61,916 nt of DNA. Origin: Acidovorax sp. CCYZU-2555. GTDB taxonomy: Bacteria > Pseudomonadota > Gammaproteobacteria > Burkholderiales > Burkholderiaceae_C. A program made the translations under genes and the position numbers. A model generated the notes under the pieces. That model saw only the letters and a program-made list of their open reading frames with translations. It searched no databases and was not told the DNA's origin. Shown here piece by piece: positions 35,419 through 44,213 of this stretch. How positions within the stretch are numbered: position 1 is the stretch's first letter; each line of letters opens with the position of its first letter. Location: NCBI RefSeq assembly GCF_018413525.1, contig NZ_JAHCDD010000027.1, forward strand, positions 1-61,916, read 5' to 3'.

Positions 35419-37014
35419 TCACTGCGGACGTGGCAAATACTGGTGCGCCAGCGACTGGAATGCGGTCAATCCCGCATCGCGGCCCAGCTCTTCCTCGATC
35501 AGGGCCGCGACGCGCGGTGCGATCGATGCCGCGCGCTGGGCGTCGAGGAACAGCAGGCGGCTGCGGCGTGCGAGCACGTCCTCGACGCTGCGCGCATATT
35601 CATGGCGCACCGCGAAGCGCACCATGGCTTCGCTCAGGCCTTCGACCAGCCAGACATCGGCGCCGGGCAGCGCGGCGACGGCCGCAGCCTCGGTGCCGTA
35701 CGAGTGCAGGCCCTGGGGCGCGTTCATGCCCTTGAGCACTTCCCCGGCCGCCGGAGCGCCGACCAAAGGCAGATTCACCGTGACGCCGCCCGCGCGCTCG
35801 GGCAACTGGCCCGTGGCAAAGCATTCGCTCAGCACATCTTCGGCCATCGCGCGGTAGGTGGTCCACTTGCCGCCGGTCACGGTCACCAGGCCCGAGCGGC
35901 TGCTCATCACCGTGTGCTCGCGGCTGATCTTCTTGGTGTTCTCGCCATCGTCGTCCTGGGGCTTGACCAGCGGGCGCAGGCCCACCCAGACGCTGCGCAC
36001 ATCGTTGCGCGTGGGCTGGCGCACCAGGTACTTGCCGGCTTCCGACAGAATGAAGTCGACTTCCTCGGGGAATGGCAGCGGCTCGCGCGCCAGGTCGTTG
36101 CGCGGCGTGTCGGTCGTGCCCAGGATCACCTTGCCCAGCCATGGCACGGCGAACAGCACGCGGCCGTCGGCGGTCTTGGGAATCAGCAGCGCGTGGTCGG
36201 TGGGCAGGAATTCGCGGTCCACGACCACATGCACGCCCTGGCTGGGCGCGACCATGGGCTTGACTTCGCGACCCAGCGCCTTGCCGTCGAGCTGGCGGAA
36301 CAGATCGACCCAGGGGCCCGTGGCATTCACCACACACTTGGCGCGCACGCGATAGACCTTGCCGGTTTCCGCGTCTTCGCAGACCACGCCCGTGACCTTG
36401 CCGTCTTCGTGCAGCAGTTCCTTGGCGGGGCAGTAATTGACCAGCAGCGCGCCCTTGGCCGCGGCGGTACGCGCCAAAGCGAGCGCCAGGCGCGCATCAT
36501 CGAACTGGCCGTCCCAATACTTGACGCCGCCCTTGAGGCCCTGGGTGCGCGCCGTGGGCAGCAGCGAAACGGTCTTGTCGCGGCTCAGGAACTCGGTCGC
36601 GCCCAGGCCGGCCTTGCCGGCGAGCGCGTCATACATCTTGAGGCCCGCGCCGTAGAACGGCGTGTCGAGCAGGCGGTACGACGGCATGACGAAGGCCAGG
36701 CGCTGCGCCAGATGGGGCGCGTTGCGCAGCAGCGTCGTGCGCTCGTGCAGGGCTTCGCGCACCAGCGCGATATTTCCCTGCGCCAGATAGCGCACGCCGC
36801 CATGCACCAGTTTGGTGGCGCGCGACGACGTACCTTTGGCAAAATCATGCGACTCGAGCAACAGCACCTTGAAGCCCCGCGCCACCGCGTCCAGCGCCAC
36901 GCCCAGGCCCGTGGCGCCACCGCCGATGACCGCCAGGTCGTAGACACAAGGCTCGGCCAGCCGCGCCAGCAAGGCGGCGCGGTCCGTGTCCAGGGGAAGC
37001 GAAGAAGTTGTCAT
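35419..37014 (-). CDS. glpD: Aerobic glycerol-3-phosphate dehydrogenase
   Basis: A 531-residue membrane-associated flavoprotein that oxidises glycerol-3-phosphate to dihydroxyacetone phosphate and passes electrons to quinone. FAD binding is at VYDLAVIGGGATGLGVALDA; the GlpD signature is GTSSRATKLVHGGVRYLAQG. VTGGKWTTYRAMAEDVL lies near the C-terminal cap. The start at 37014 gives the usual length, although the ribosome site is weak. It is divergent from glpR, with operator-like sequence between, and glpK follows glpR. Together these form a complete glycerol-use set without a visible glpF. Confidence 0.97.
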   Translation of the reverse strand: MTTSSLPLDTDRAALLARLAEPCVYDLAVIGGGATGLGVALDAVARGFKVLLLESHDFAKGTSSRATKLVHGGVRYLAQGNIALVREALHERTTLLRNAPHLAQRLAFVMPSYRLLDTPFYGAGLKMYDALAGKAGLGATEFLSRDKTVSLLPTARTQGLKGGVKYWDGQFDDARLALALARTAAAKGALLVNYCPAKELLHEDGKVTGVVCEDAETGKVYRVRAKCVVNATGPWVDLFRQLDGKALGREVKPMVAPSQGVHVVVDREFLPTDHALLIPKTADGRVLFAVPWLGKVILGTTDTPRNDLAREPLPFPEEVDFILSEAGKYLVRQPTRNDVRSVWVGLRPLVKPQDDDGENTKKISREHTVMSSRSGLVTVTGGKWTTYRAMAEDVLSECFATGQLPERAGGVTVNLPLVGAPAAGEVLKGMNAPQGLHSYGTEAAAVAALPGADVWLVEGLSEAMVRFAVRHEYARSVEDVLARRSRLLFLDAQRAASIAPRVAALIEEELGRDAGLTAFQSLAHQYLPRPQ

Positions 37015-37135
37015 AAGCGGGCTTACCAGCGAGGTTGGGTGAAAATCGGGCGGCGCAGACCGTGGGCGCCGCGCGCCCGTCGAGGGCAAAACAGCAGCGG
37101 GAACAATGTGCGTCACAATCAATGGCGTAATTTTC

Positions 37136-37200
37136 GCTCTTTTTGTTTCGTTTTTGTGAATAACATGTCCACATGAGCGCGTTTTGATTCGAAATTAGTT
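37136..37200. promoter_or_regulatory. Probable GlpR operator and glpD/glpR promoter region
   Basis: An AT-rich patch in the divergent spacer contains TTTCGTTTTTGTGAA and GTTTTGATTCGAAA, which resemble the TTTTCGTT-type half sites of GlpR. It is the only AT-rich part of the 221-base gap. Exact operators cannot be set by eye. Confidence 0.45.
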
Positions 37201-37235
37201 TTTAACCTACAGCCAAATTCGCACCAGGAAGCAGC

Positions 37236-38003
37236 GTGAACCACTCCAACCCCCGCCAACTCCAGTTGCTCGACGCCGTGCGCCAGCAGCAATCCGCCAC
37301 GGTGGAGCAACTGGCCGTCGACCTCGGCGTGACCCTGCAGACCGTGCGCCGCGATGTGCAAAAGCTCGCCGATGCCGGTCTGCTGGTGCGCTTCCACGGC
37401 GGCGTGCGCGTGCCCAGCGCCACGGTCGAGAACCTGGCCCACCCGCAGCGCCAGGGCCTGCATGCCGACGGCAAGGCGCGCATCGCGCGTGCCGTCGCCC
37501 AGGCCGTGCCCAATGGCTGCTCGCTGATTCTCAACATCGGCACCACCACCGAAGCCATCGCCCAAGCGCTGCTGCAGCACCGCGGCCTGCGCGTGATCAC
37601 CAACAACCTCAACGTCGCCGCCATCCTGAGCAGCAACACCGACTGCGAAGTCATTGTCGCCGGTGGCGTCGTGCGCTCGCGCGACCGCGGCATCGTCGGC
37701 GAGGCGGCCGTGGATTTCATCCGCCAGTTCAAGGTAGACATCGCGCTGATCGGCATCTCGGCCATTGAGGCCGATGGCTCGCTGCGCGATTTCGATCTGC
37801 GCGAAGTCAAGGTCGCCCAGACCATCATCGCCCAGTCGCGCGAAGTCTGGCTCGCCGCCGACCACAGCAAGTTCGAGCGCCAGGCCATGGTACAGCTGGC
37901 CACGCTGGCCCAGATCAACCGCCTGTTCACCGACGCCCCACCGCCACCCGACATCGTCCCGCTGCTCGCCGAAGCCGGCGTGCAATGCACCGTGGCCGTT
38001 TGA
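37236..38003 (+). CDS. glpR: DeoR-family glycerol-3-phosphate regulon repressor GlpR
   Basis: A 255-residue repressor. The N-terminal helix-turn-helix is [20 protein letters not shown] followed by [16 protein letters not shown]. The C-terminal sugar-phosphate sensor domain has [17 protein letters not shown] and [20 protein letters not shown]. It is expected to bind glycerol-3-phosphate and release glpD and glpK. The start is GTG 37236 with AGGAA upstream. It lies 16 bases before glpK. Confidence 0.95.
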   Translation: MNHSNPRQLQLLDAVRQQQSATVEQLAVDLGVTLQTVRRDVQKLADAGLLVRFHGGVRVPSATVENLAHPQRQGLHADGKARIARAVAQAVPNGCSLILNIGTTTEAIAQALLQHRGLRVITNNLNVAAILSSNTDCEVIVAGGVVRSRDRGIVGEAAVDFIRQFKVDIALIGISAIEADGSLRDFDLREVKVAQTIIAQSREVWLAADHSKFERQAMVQLATLAQINRLFTDAPPPPDIVPLLAEAGVQCTVAV

Positions 38004-38019
38004 CTCCCCGGATCCCGAC

Positions 38020-39522
38020 ATGACCTACCTGCTCGCCCTCGACCAAGGCACTTCCAGCTCCCGCAGCATTCTTTTCGACGCCCAGGGCCGCATCGTCGCC
38101 CAGGCCCAGCTCGAACTGCCGCAGATCTATCCGCGCCCGGGCTGGGTCGAGCATGACCCACTGGAAATCTGGCGCACCCAGCTGAGCACGGCGCGCGCCG
38201 CGCTGGCCCAGGCCGGCGTCCCGGCCAGCCAGGTGCGCGCGCTGGGCATCACCAACCAGCGCGAGACCACCGTGGTGTGGAATCGCCAGACCGGCCAGCC
38301 CATACACCATGCCATCGTCTGGCAGGACAGACGCGCCGAACCCGCGTGCGCCCAGCTGCGCGAAGGCGGCCATGCCGACAGCATCCAGCAGAAGACCGGT
38401 CTGCGCATAGACGCCTACTTCTCGGCGACCAAGCTGCAGTGGCTGCTCGACGAAGTGCCGGGCGCGCGCGCCGCGGCCGAACGCGGCGAACTCGCGTTCG
38501 GCACCATAGACAGCTGGCTGATCTGGCAGCTCACGCAGGGCAAGCGCCATGTGACCGACGTCAGCAATGCCTCGCGCACCATGCTGTTCAATGTGCACAG
38601 CAACCAATGGGACGACGAGCTGCTCGCGCTGCTGCGCATTCCCAGGTCGCTGATGCCCGAAGTGCTGCCTTCGGCCAGCGACTTCGGCCAGACCGCGACC
38701 GACGTGCTGGGCGCGGCCATCGCCATCGGCGGCGTCGCCGGCGACCAGCAAAGCGCCTTGTTCGGCCAGGCCTGCTTCAAGGCCGGCATGGCCAAGAACA
38801 CCTACGGCACGGGCTGCTTCATGCTGATGCATACCGGCGCCAACTTCCAGACTTCGCACAACGGCCTGCTCACCACCAGCGCCGCGCAGACCGGCGCCAC
38901 GCGCGCGTTCGCGCTCGAAGGCAGCGTGTTCATCGGCGGTGCCGTGGTGCAGTGGCTGCGCGACGGCCTGCAGGCCATAGAGCACAGCGGCCAGGTGCAG
39001 TCGCTGGCCGAAAGCGTGCCCGACTCGGGCGGCGTGATGCTGGTGCCGGCCTTCACCGGCCTGGGCGCGCCCTATTGGAAGCCCGATGCGCGCGGCACGA
39101 TCACCGGCCTCACGCGCGGCAGCTCGCTGGCGCATATCGCGCGCGCGGCGCTGGAATCGATTGCCTACCAGAGCGCGGCCCTGCTGCTGGCCATGAGCCG
39201 CGACGCGGTGGAGAGCGGCGGCGCGCCCGTGAGCGAGCTGCGCGTCGATGGCGGCGCCTGCGTCAACAATCTGCTGATGCAGTTCCAGGCCGACCTGCTG
39301 GGCATTCCCGTGGTGCGGCCCGCCGTGGTCGAAACCACGGCGCTGGGCGCGGCCTATCTCGCCGGCCTGTCGTCGGGCGTCTATCAAAGCACCGACGAAC
39401 TGACCGAACTGTGGGTCGCCGAACGGCGCTTCATGCCCACCCTGCCCCCGTCGCGCGCCAAGGAACTGATGGCCCGCTGGGAACATGCCGTGGCCCAGGC
39501 ATCATTGGACTACACCCCCTGA
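38020..39522 (+). CDS. glpK: Glycerol kinase
   Basis: A 500-residue FGGY kinase that phosphorylates glycerol with ATP. It starts [20 protein letters not shown] and shows [20 protein letters not shown], the substrate loop [20 protein letters not shown], and the C-terminal [20 protein letters not shown]. The last codons and the stop (ACC CCC TGA) are formed by the start of intergenic repeat copy B, so the repeat supplies the C-terminal end of the protein. Confidence 0.98.
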   Translation: MTYLLALDQGTSSSRSILFDAQGRIVAQAQLELPQIYPRPGWVEHDPLEIWRTQLSTARAALAQAGVPASQVRALGITNQRETTVVWNRQTGQPIHHAIVWQDRRAEPACAQLREGGHADSIQQKTGLRIDAYFSATKLQWLLDEVPGARAAAERGELAFGTIDSWLIWQLTQGKRHVTDVSNASRTMLFNVHSNQWDDELLALLRIPRSLMPEVLPSASDFGQTATDVLGAAIAIGGVAGDQQSALFGQACFKAGMAKNTYGTGCFMLMHTGANFQTSHNGLLTTSAAQTGATRAFALEGSVFIGGAVVQWLRDGLQAIEHSGQVQSLAESVPDSGGVMLVPAFTGLGAPYWKPDARGTITGLTRGSSLAHIARAALESIAYQSAALLLAMSRDAVESGGAPVSELRVDGGACVNNLLMQFQADLLGIPVVRPAVVETTALGAAYLAGLSSGVYQSTDELTELWVAERRFMPTLPPSRAKELMARWEHAVAQASLDYTP

Positions 39523-39604
39523 GCGCCTTCGGCGCTTCCCCCTCTCAACCTTCGGTGGAGGGGGACGGCACCATCGCTGCGGGGCGGCCCTTGCTCGGTG
39601 CCCC
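39513..39604 (+). repeat. Intergenic multi-hairpin element, copy B
   Basis: It begins CACCCCCTGAGCG and contains the glpK stop codon. The stems are AGCGCC/GGCGCT, CCCCCTC/GAGGGGG and GGCACC/GGTGCC. It is nearly identical to copy A apart from the paired changes in stem 1. Confidence 0.88.
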
Positions 39605-39683
39605 CGCGCTGGTGCATGCCAAGTCGCAGTGCAGCCCGACAATAAGTTGGACGCCCACCCCTTTCATCATTCAGCGAAACACC

Positions 39684-40514
39684 ATGAGCACCACCTCTCC
39701 CCTGTCCACGACCATTGCCTTCATCGGCGGCGGCAATATGGCCAGCGCCATCATCGGCGGCCTGCTGCGCCAGGGCGTGACCGCCGACCGCATCGAAGTG
39801 GTCGAGCCCTTTGAAGCCGCGCGCGCGGCGCTGCAAAGCCAGTTCGGCATCACGGCGCGCGCCGAAGCCAGCGACGCGCTGGCACGCGCCCAGCTCGTGG
39901 TCTGGGCCGTCAAGCCCCAGACCTTCAAGGACGCGGCCGCCGCAGCGGCGCCGCATACCGCCGACGCGCTGCACCTGAGCGTGGCCGCGGGCATTCCCAC
40001 GGCGAGCATCGCGCAGTGGCTGGGCAGCGAGCGCATCGTGCGCGCCATGCCCAACACGCCCGCGCTGATCGGCCAGGGCATCACGGGCCTGTTCGCGCGC
40101 CCGGCCGTGGATGCCGCGGGCAAGGAGTTGGTCGAAACGGTGGTGGCCAGCACGGGCAAGCATCTGTGGGTCGAGCAGGAGGAGCAGCTCGACGCCGTCA
40201 CGGCACTGTCGGGTTCGGGCCCGGCCTATGTGTTTCTGTTCCTCGAAGCCATGACCCAGGCCGGCGTCGACATGGGCCTGGGCGCGCACCAGTCGTACCA
40301 ACTTGCGGTCGCGACCTTCCAGGGCGCTTCGGAACTCGCCGCGCGCTCCAGCGAGCCGGTCGACGTGCTGCGCCAGCGCGTGACCAGCAAGGGCGGAACG
40401 ACGCATGCGGCCATCAGCCATATGCAGCAGGCCGGTGTGCCCGAGCAGTTCATCGCCGCCATGCGCGCCGCCGAACACCGCGCCAAGGAACTGGCGCAAG
40501 AGTTCGGCAAATAA
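39684..40514 (+). CDS. proC: Pyrroline-5-carboxylate reductase
   Basis: A 276-residue enzyme for the last step of proline synthesis, NAD(P)H-dependent. The nucleotide-binding start is IAFIGGGNMASAIIGGLL; VWAVKPQ, VRAMPNTPALIGQGITGLFA and the C-terminal signature RVTSKGGTTHAAISHMQQAG are diagnostic. It follows glpK but is separated from it by repeat copy B, so probably has its own promoter. Confidence 0.97.
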   Translation: MSTTSPLSTTIAFIGGGNMASAIIGGLLRQGVTADRIEVVEPFEAARAALQSQFGITARAEASDALARAQLVVWAVKPQTFKDAAAAAAPHTADALHLSVAAGIPTASIAQWLGSERIVRAMPNTPALIGQGITGLFARPAVDAAGKELVETVVASTGKHLWVEQEEQLDAVTALSGSGPAYVFLFLEAMTQAGVDMGLGAHQSYQLAVATFQGASELAARSSEPVDVLRQRVTSKGGTTHAAISHMQQAGVPEQFIAAMRAAEHRAKELAQEFGK

Positions 40515-40628
40515 CAAGCCCCCCTGAGCGGCTTTGCCGCTTGCCCCCAGGGGGACGGCAGCCTCGCTGCCCCTCCAGGAGGGCCCCTCGCGCCTTGGGG
40601 CGGCGCGGCGGCGCTCAGGGCGCCCCTG
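40515..40628. repeat. Intergenic multi-hairpin element, divergent copy D between convergent genes
   Basis: It starts right after the proC stop with CCCCCCTGAGCGGC. Stem 1 is AGCGGC/GCCGCT, stem 2 collapses to CCCCC-A-GGGGG, and stem 3 is GGCAG/CTGCC. Its right end carries the inverted CCCTGAGCGCC motif facing the convergent dioxygenase gene, so the element could serve both genes. Confidence 0.7.
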
Positions 40629-40630
40629 CG

Positions 40631-41569
40631 CTATGCGCCCCAGATCACGGAACGCATGGCGATGGCCGCGCCCTGGTAGTCGGCGTTGAAATAGCGCGGC
40701 GACTCCTGGGCGTGCACCGCGCCGGCCGCGTAGAGCAGCGGCAGGAAATGCTCATGCGAGGGGTGGGCCATTTGCGCCAGCGCGCCCAGCGCCTGGAAGC
40801 GCGCGAGCGCGGCCAGGTCCTGGGCGTCGATCACGCTTTTCATCTGCTGGTCGAATTCGATCGCCCAGTCATAGGCCTGGTTGGGCGCCGCCGAGCGCTG
40901 CATGGCGCGCAGGTTGTGCACGATGTTGCCGCTGCCCACGAGCAGCACGCCCTGCTCGCGCAGCGCGCGCAGCTGCAGGCCCAGCGCGTAATGCTCGGCC
41001 GGCGGCCGGCTGTAGTCCATGCTCAGCTGCACCACGGGGATGTCCGCGTCGGGGAACATGGGCTTGAGCACCGACCAGGTGCCGTGGTCCAGCCCCCACT
41101 CATCGGCATCGACGCCCAGCGGCGCCGCGCTGCCCGGCGTCCTGAGCTGCGCGGCCAGGGAGCGCGCGACCACGGGCGCGCCCGGAGCCGGGTACTGCTG
41201 GTCGAGCAGTTCCTGCAGAAAACCGCCGAAATCATGGATGGTGCGCGGATCGGCCATGCCGGTCAGGAACCAACCGCCGCGCGTGAGCCAATGCGCCGAG
41301 ATGCAGACGATCAGCTGCGGGCGTGCGTGCTTTTGCAGCAGCTCGGCGCCCAGCGCCTGCCAGCTTTGGCGGTAATGGGTGTCCTGGATCGCGTTCATCG
41401 GGCTGCCATGACCCACAAACAGCACGGGCAGCCGCGCCGAAGGCTTGAGCTGCTGGATTCCGGCCTGCGCTGCGGCCGTGGAAAAATCATTCCATGCGGT
41501 CATTCCCACTCCTGCGGCGGTACAGGCCGCGGCGCCAACGGCTGCGGCCATGAGGTGTCTGCGTTGCAA
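40631..41569 (-). CDS. LigB/DODA-type extradiol dioxygenase with exported-looking N-terminus
   Basis: A 312-residue protein of the class III extradiol dioxygenase (YgiD/4,5-DOPA dioxygenase) family. Metal and catalytic histidines appear in LPVLFVGHGSPMNAIQD, ICISAHWLTRGGW, WGLDHGTWSVL and HPSHEHFLPL. Substrates are probably catechols. Residues 1-25 (MQRRHLMAAAVGAAACTAAG) look like a twin-arginine-style signal or anchor, unlike cytoplasmic E. coli YgiD; an internal start near LKPSARLPVLF cannot be excluded. It converges with proC on repeat copy D. Confidence 0.88.
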   Translation of the reverse strand: MQRRHLMAAAVGAAACTAAGVGMTAWNDFSTAAAQAGIQQLKPSARLPVLFVGHGSPMNAIQDTHYRQSWQALGAELLQKHARPQLIVCISAHWLTRGGWFLTGMADPRTIHDFGGFLQELLDQQYPAPGAPVVARSLAAQLRTPGSAAPLGVDADEWGLDHGTWSVLKPMFPDADIPVVQLSMDYSRPPAEHYALGLQLRALREQGVLLVGSGNIVHNLRAMQRSAAPNQAYDWAIEFDQQMKSVIDAQDLAALARFQALGALAQMAHPSHEHFLPLLYAAGAVHAQESPRYFNADYQGAAIAMRSVIWGA

Positions 41570-41647
41570 AATTGCGCTCCCAATGAATCACCGGACTGTA
41601 AAGGCCGTGGACCGGAAGCGCAGCCGCAGGCGCAAAAACCCCGGGCG

Positions 41648-42022
41648 TCAGCGCTGCGCCGCTGCGCGTGCCGCCGACGCAGGCAGTGGGCGGCGCAGCA
41701 CCTGCACGCCCAGTTCCTGCGCCAGGCCGTCGACTTCCTGTTCGGCGAACTCGCGCACGCAGGCCAGCAGCGAAATCATGCCGGCGTCGGTGGACTGCCC
41801 CAGCAGTTCGTGGGCGTCGAGCAGCGCATCGAGCAGGTGCTGGCCTTCGGCTTCGGACAACCCGCCCTGGCCCACGCGCAGCTGGCCCTGGCCATCGCGC
41901 TGCACCAGCGCCGCCTGCAGCAGCTGCAGACGACCGGCCGCCGAAGCCGCCTGGAGTTCGTAGAGCGCCTGGCTGGCGCGGTCGGCGGCGGGAAAACGCA
42001 TGACGATCAGGTTCTGGCCCAT
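41648..42022 (-). CDS. Small DUF1269-like protein of unknown function
   Basis: A 124-residue soluble protein, MGQNLIVMRFPAADRASQAL followed by ALVQRDGQGQLRV. The pattern of a beta strand, a paired-residue helix and a D-G turn resembles the start of DUF1269-type proteins, but the glycine-zipper membrane part of that family is missing. The ATG at 42022 is chosen because it gives the family-like start. It lies 37 bases after ubiA on the same strand and may be co-transcribed. No function is known. Confidence 0.65.
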   Translation of the reverse strand: MGQNLIVMRFPAADRASQALYELQAASAAGRLQLLQAALVQRDGQGQLRVGQGGLSEAEGQHLLDALLDAHELLGQSTDAGMISLLACVREFAEQEVDGLAQELGVQVLRRPLPASAARAAAQR

Positions 42023-42059
42023 GGCGAGTCCTTTCAAGTGCCGACGTGCGGCTGGCCTG

Positions 42060-42983
42060 TCAACGCAAAGCAAACCCCAGTGCCACGCCCGCGAACAGCG
42101 TGGCTCCTATCCAGTGGCTCTTGCTGAATGCCACGAAGCAGCCGGCGCGCGTGCGCTCGCGGATCAGCGTGAAATGCCAGATGATCTGCGCCAGCGCCGC
42201 GCCCATGCCCAGCGCCAGCGGCCAGCCCAGGCGATAAGGCCACAGCGCCCACAGCGTCAGCAGCCAGGACAGCGCAAAGAACGCCATGATGCCGGTCACA
42301 TCCCAGCGGCCCAGCGTGATCGCCGAGGTCTTCATGCCGATCTTCAGGTCATCGTCGCGGTCGACCATCGCGTACTCGGTGTCGTAGGCCAGCACCAGGA
42401 ACATGTTGGCCAGCCACAGCGTCCAGCCGGTCGCGGTGACCGTGCCCAGCACCGCGGCAAACGCGATGACGATGCCGAAATTGAACGCAATGCCCAGGAA
42501 GGCCTGGGGCATGGAGAAGAAACGCTTGGTGAACGGGTAGAGGATGGTGAACAGCACTGCGGGCACCGACCAGGCGACGGCTTCCCAGCGCGTGGTCAGC
42601 ACCAGGCCCAGCGCGACCAGCGCCAGAAAGGCGCCCAGCACCACGGCTTCCTTGACCGATACCTGGCCCGATGTGATGGGGCGCTGCGTGGTGCGCTTCA
42701 CATGCCGGTCGAAATCGCGATCGGCGATGTCGTTGATGCAACAGCCTGCGCTGCGCATCAGCACCGTGCCGAGCACGAACACCAGCAGCAGATGCCAGCC
42801 CGGAAAACCCTCGGCCGCAACCCACAGCGCGGCCAGCGTGGGCCAGACCAGCACCAGCCAGCCCGCGGGGCGGTTCCAGCGAATCAGGTCGAGGTACAGC
42901 GACAGCCGCGAACGCGGTGCTTCAGGCGGCGGCGCGGTAGCGCGCTCGGTGGAGGAAACGGCAATGTGTGACATAGGGTCCAT
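42060..42983 (-). CDS. ubiA: 4-hydroxybenzoate octaprenyltransferase UbiA
   Basis: A membrane prenyltransferase of about 307 residues that joins the polyprenyl tail to 4-hydroxybenzoate in ubiquinone synthesis. The two magnesium-binding motifs are [19 protein letters not shown] and [20 protein letters not shown]. Eight to nine hydrophobic segments are visible. ATG 42983 or 42974 could be the start; ribosome sites are weak for both. It is next to oxyR on the same strand. Confidence 0.95.
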   Translation of the reverse strand: MDPMSHIAVSSTERATAPPPEAPRSRLSLYLDLIRWNRPAGWLVLVWPTLAALWVAAEGFPGWHLLLVFVLGTVLMRSAGCCINDIADRDFDRHVKRTTQRPITSGQVSVKEAVVLGAFLALVALGLVLTTRWEAVAWSVPAVLFTILYPFTKRFFSMPQAFLGIAFNFGIVIAFAAVLGTVTATGWTLWLANMFLVLAYDTEYAMVDRDDDLKIGMKTSAITLGRWDVTGIMAFFALSWLLTLWALWPYRLGWPLALGMGAALAQIIWHFTLIRERTRAGCFVAFSKSHWIGATLFAGVALGFALR

Positions 42984-43147
42984 GCGCAACACCCGCCCAG
43001 CGCGGGTAGAAGTCAGAAACAGGGGCGCGGTGCCCCGTCCACAATGTAGCGCAGACCCGGCTCCGGGAAAAGCCACCCGCGCGCCGTGGGCGCGGGGCGA
43101 GGAAGACGGACCAGGGCCGCGCCGGCCCCAGCCTCATGCCCGCAGGC

Positions 43148-44113
43148 TCAGGAAATTCTTTCGACGCCCGGCAGATTGCAGGCGTAGACCGCGTTGCGCA
43201 GCGCGGCAATCGCTTCGTAGCGCGTGAAGCTGCGGCGCCACACCAGCACCACGCGGCGGCTGGGCGTGACCAGGCCGTCTTCGGTGCGGATAGGCAGGTA
43301 GCGGATATGCGGTTCGTCGTTCTTGCGGCGGCGCACCGGGGCTTCGAGCGCGTCGCGCGGCACCGACAGACGCGGCACCAGCGTCACGCCCATGCCCGCG
43401 GCGACCATGTGCTTGATGGTTTCGAGCGACGAGCCTTCGAACGTGCGGCGAATGCCTTCGGCATTGCTCGCATAGCGCGCGAATTCGGGGCAGACTTCGA
43501 GCACATGGTCCCGGAAGCAGTGGCCCGAACCCAGCAGCAGCATGGTTTCGTTCTTGAGTTCGATGGTCGAGACCGAATCCTGCTGGGCCAGCGGATGGTT
43601 GCTGGGCACGGCGGCCATGAAGGGCTCGTCGTACAGCGGCGCAGTCGCGAGACCGGTATCGGGGAAAGGCTCGGCAACGATGGCGCAGTCGATTTCACCG
43701 GTGCGCAGCATTTCCAGCAGCTTGACGGTGTAGTTTTCCTGCAGCATCAGCGGCATCTGCGGCGTGCGCTGGATCGCATGGCGCACCAGCTCGGGCAGCA
43801 GGTAGGGGCCAATCGTATAGATGACACCCAGCGTCAGCGCGCCGGCCAGCGGGTCCTTGCCACGCTTGGCAATTTCCTTGATGGCAGCGGCTTGCTCCAG
43901 CACGCTTTGCGCCTGGCGCACGATTTCCTCGCCCAGGGGCGTGACCGAGACTTCGCCCGCGCTGCGCTCGAAAAGTTTGACGTCCAGCTCTTCCTCGAGC
44001 TTCTTGATGGCCACGGATAGCGTAGGTTGCGACACGTAGCATGCTTCGGCAGCGTGTCCAAAATGCTTCTCGCGGGCCACCGCAACGATGTACTTGAGTT
44101 CAGTGAGGGTCAT
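43148..44113 (-). CDS. oxyR: LysR-type peroxide sensor OxyR
   Basis: A 321-residue regulator. The helix-turn-helix is HFGHAAEACYVSQPTLSVAI. The redox cysteines are C199 and C208 in GSGHCFRDHVLEVC, the same numbers and spacing as E. coli OxyR, so peroxide sensing by disulfide formation is expected. It lies directly after recG on the same strand, with about 100 bases between that could hold its promoter. Confidence 0.97.
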   Translation of the reverse strand: MTLTELKYIVAVAREKHFGHAAEACYVSQPTLSVAIKKLEEELDVKLFERSAGEVSVTPLGEEIVRQAQSVLEQAAAIKEIAKRGKDPLAGALTLGVIYTIGPYLLPELVRHAIQRTPQMPLMLQENYTVKLLEMLRTGEIDCAIVAEPFPDTGLATAPLYDEPFMAAVPSNHPLAQQDSVSTIELKNETMLLLGSGHCFRDHVLEVCPEFARYASNAEGIRRTFEGSSLETIKHMVAAGMGVTLVPRLSVPRDALEAPVRRRKNDEPHIRYLPIRTEDGLVTPSRRVVLVWRRSFTRYEAIAALRNAVYACNLPGVERIS

Positions 44114-44213
44114 GAATTGGGGTCCTGGGCCATGCGGAACGCCTATTGTCGCGGCACTTTGGCATCAGTGCTGATATCGACGTTGCCAAGTCTGCTATTT
44201 CGAAGGTTACATA

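Noticed and set aside
37765..38019. A longer glycerol kinase with an 85-residue N-terminal extension
   Set aside because: The extension lies inside glpR in another frame; ATG 38020 gives the exact family start [16 protein letters not shown].
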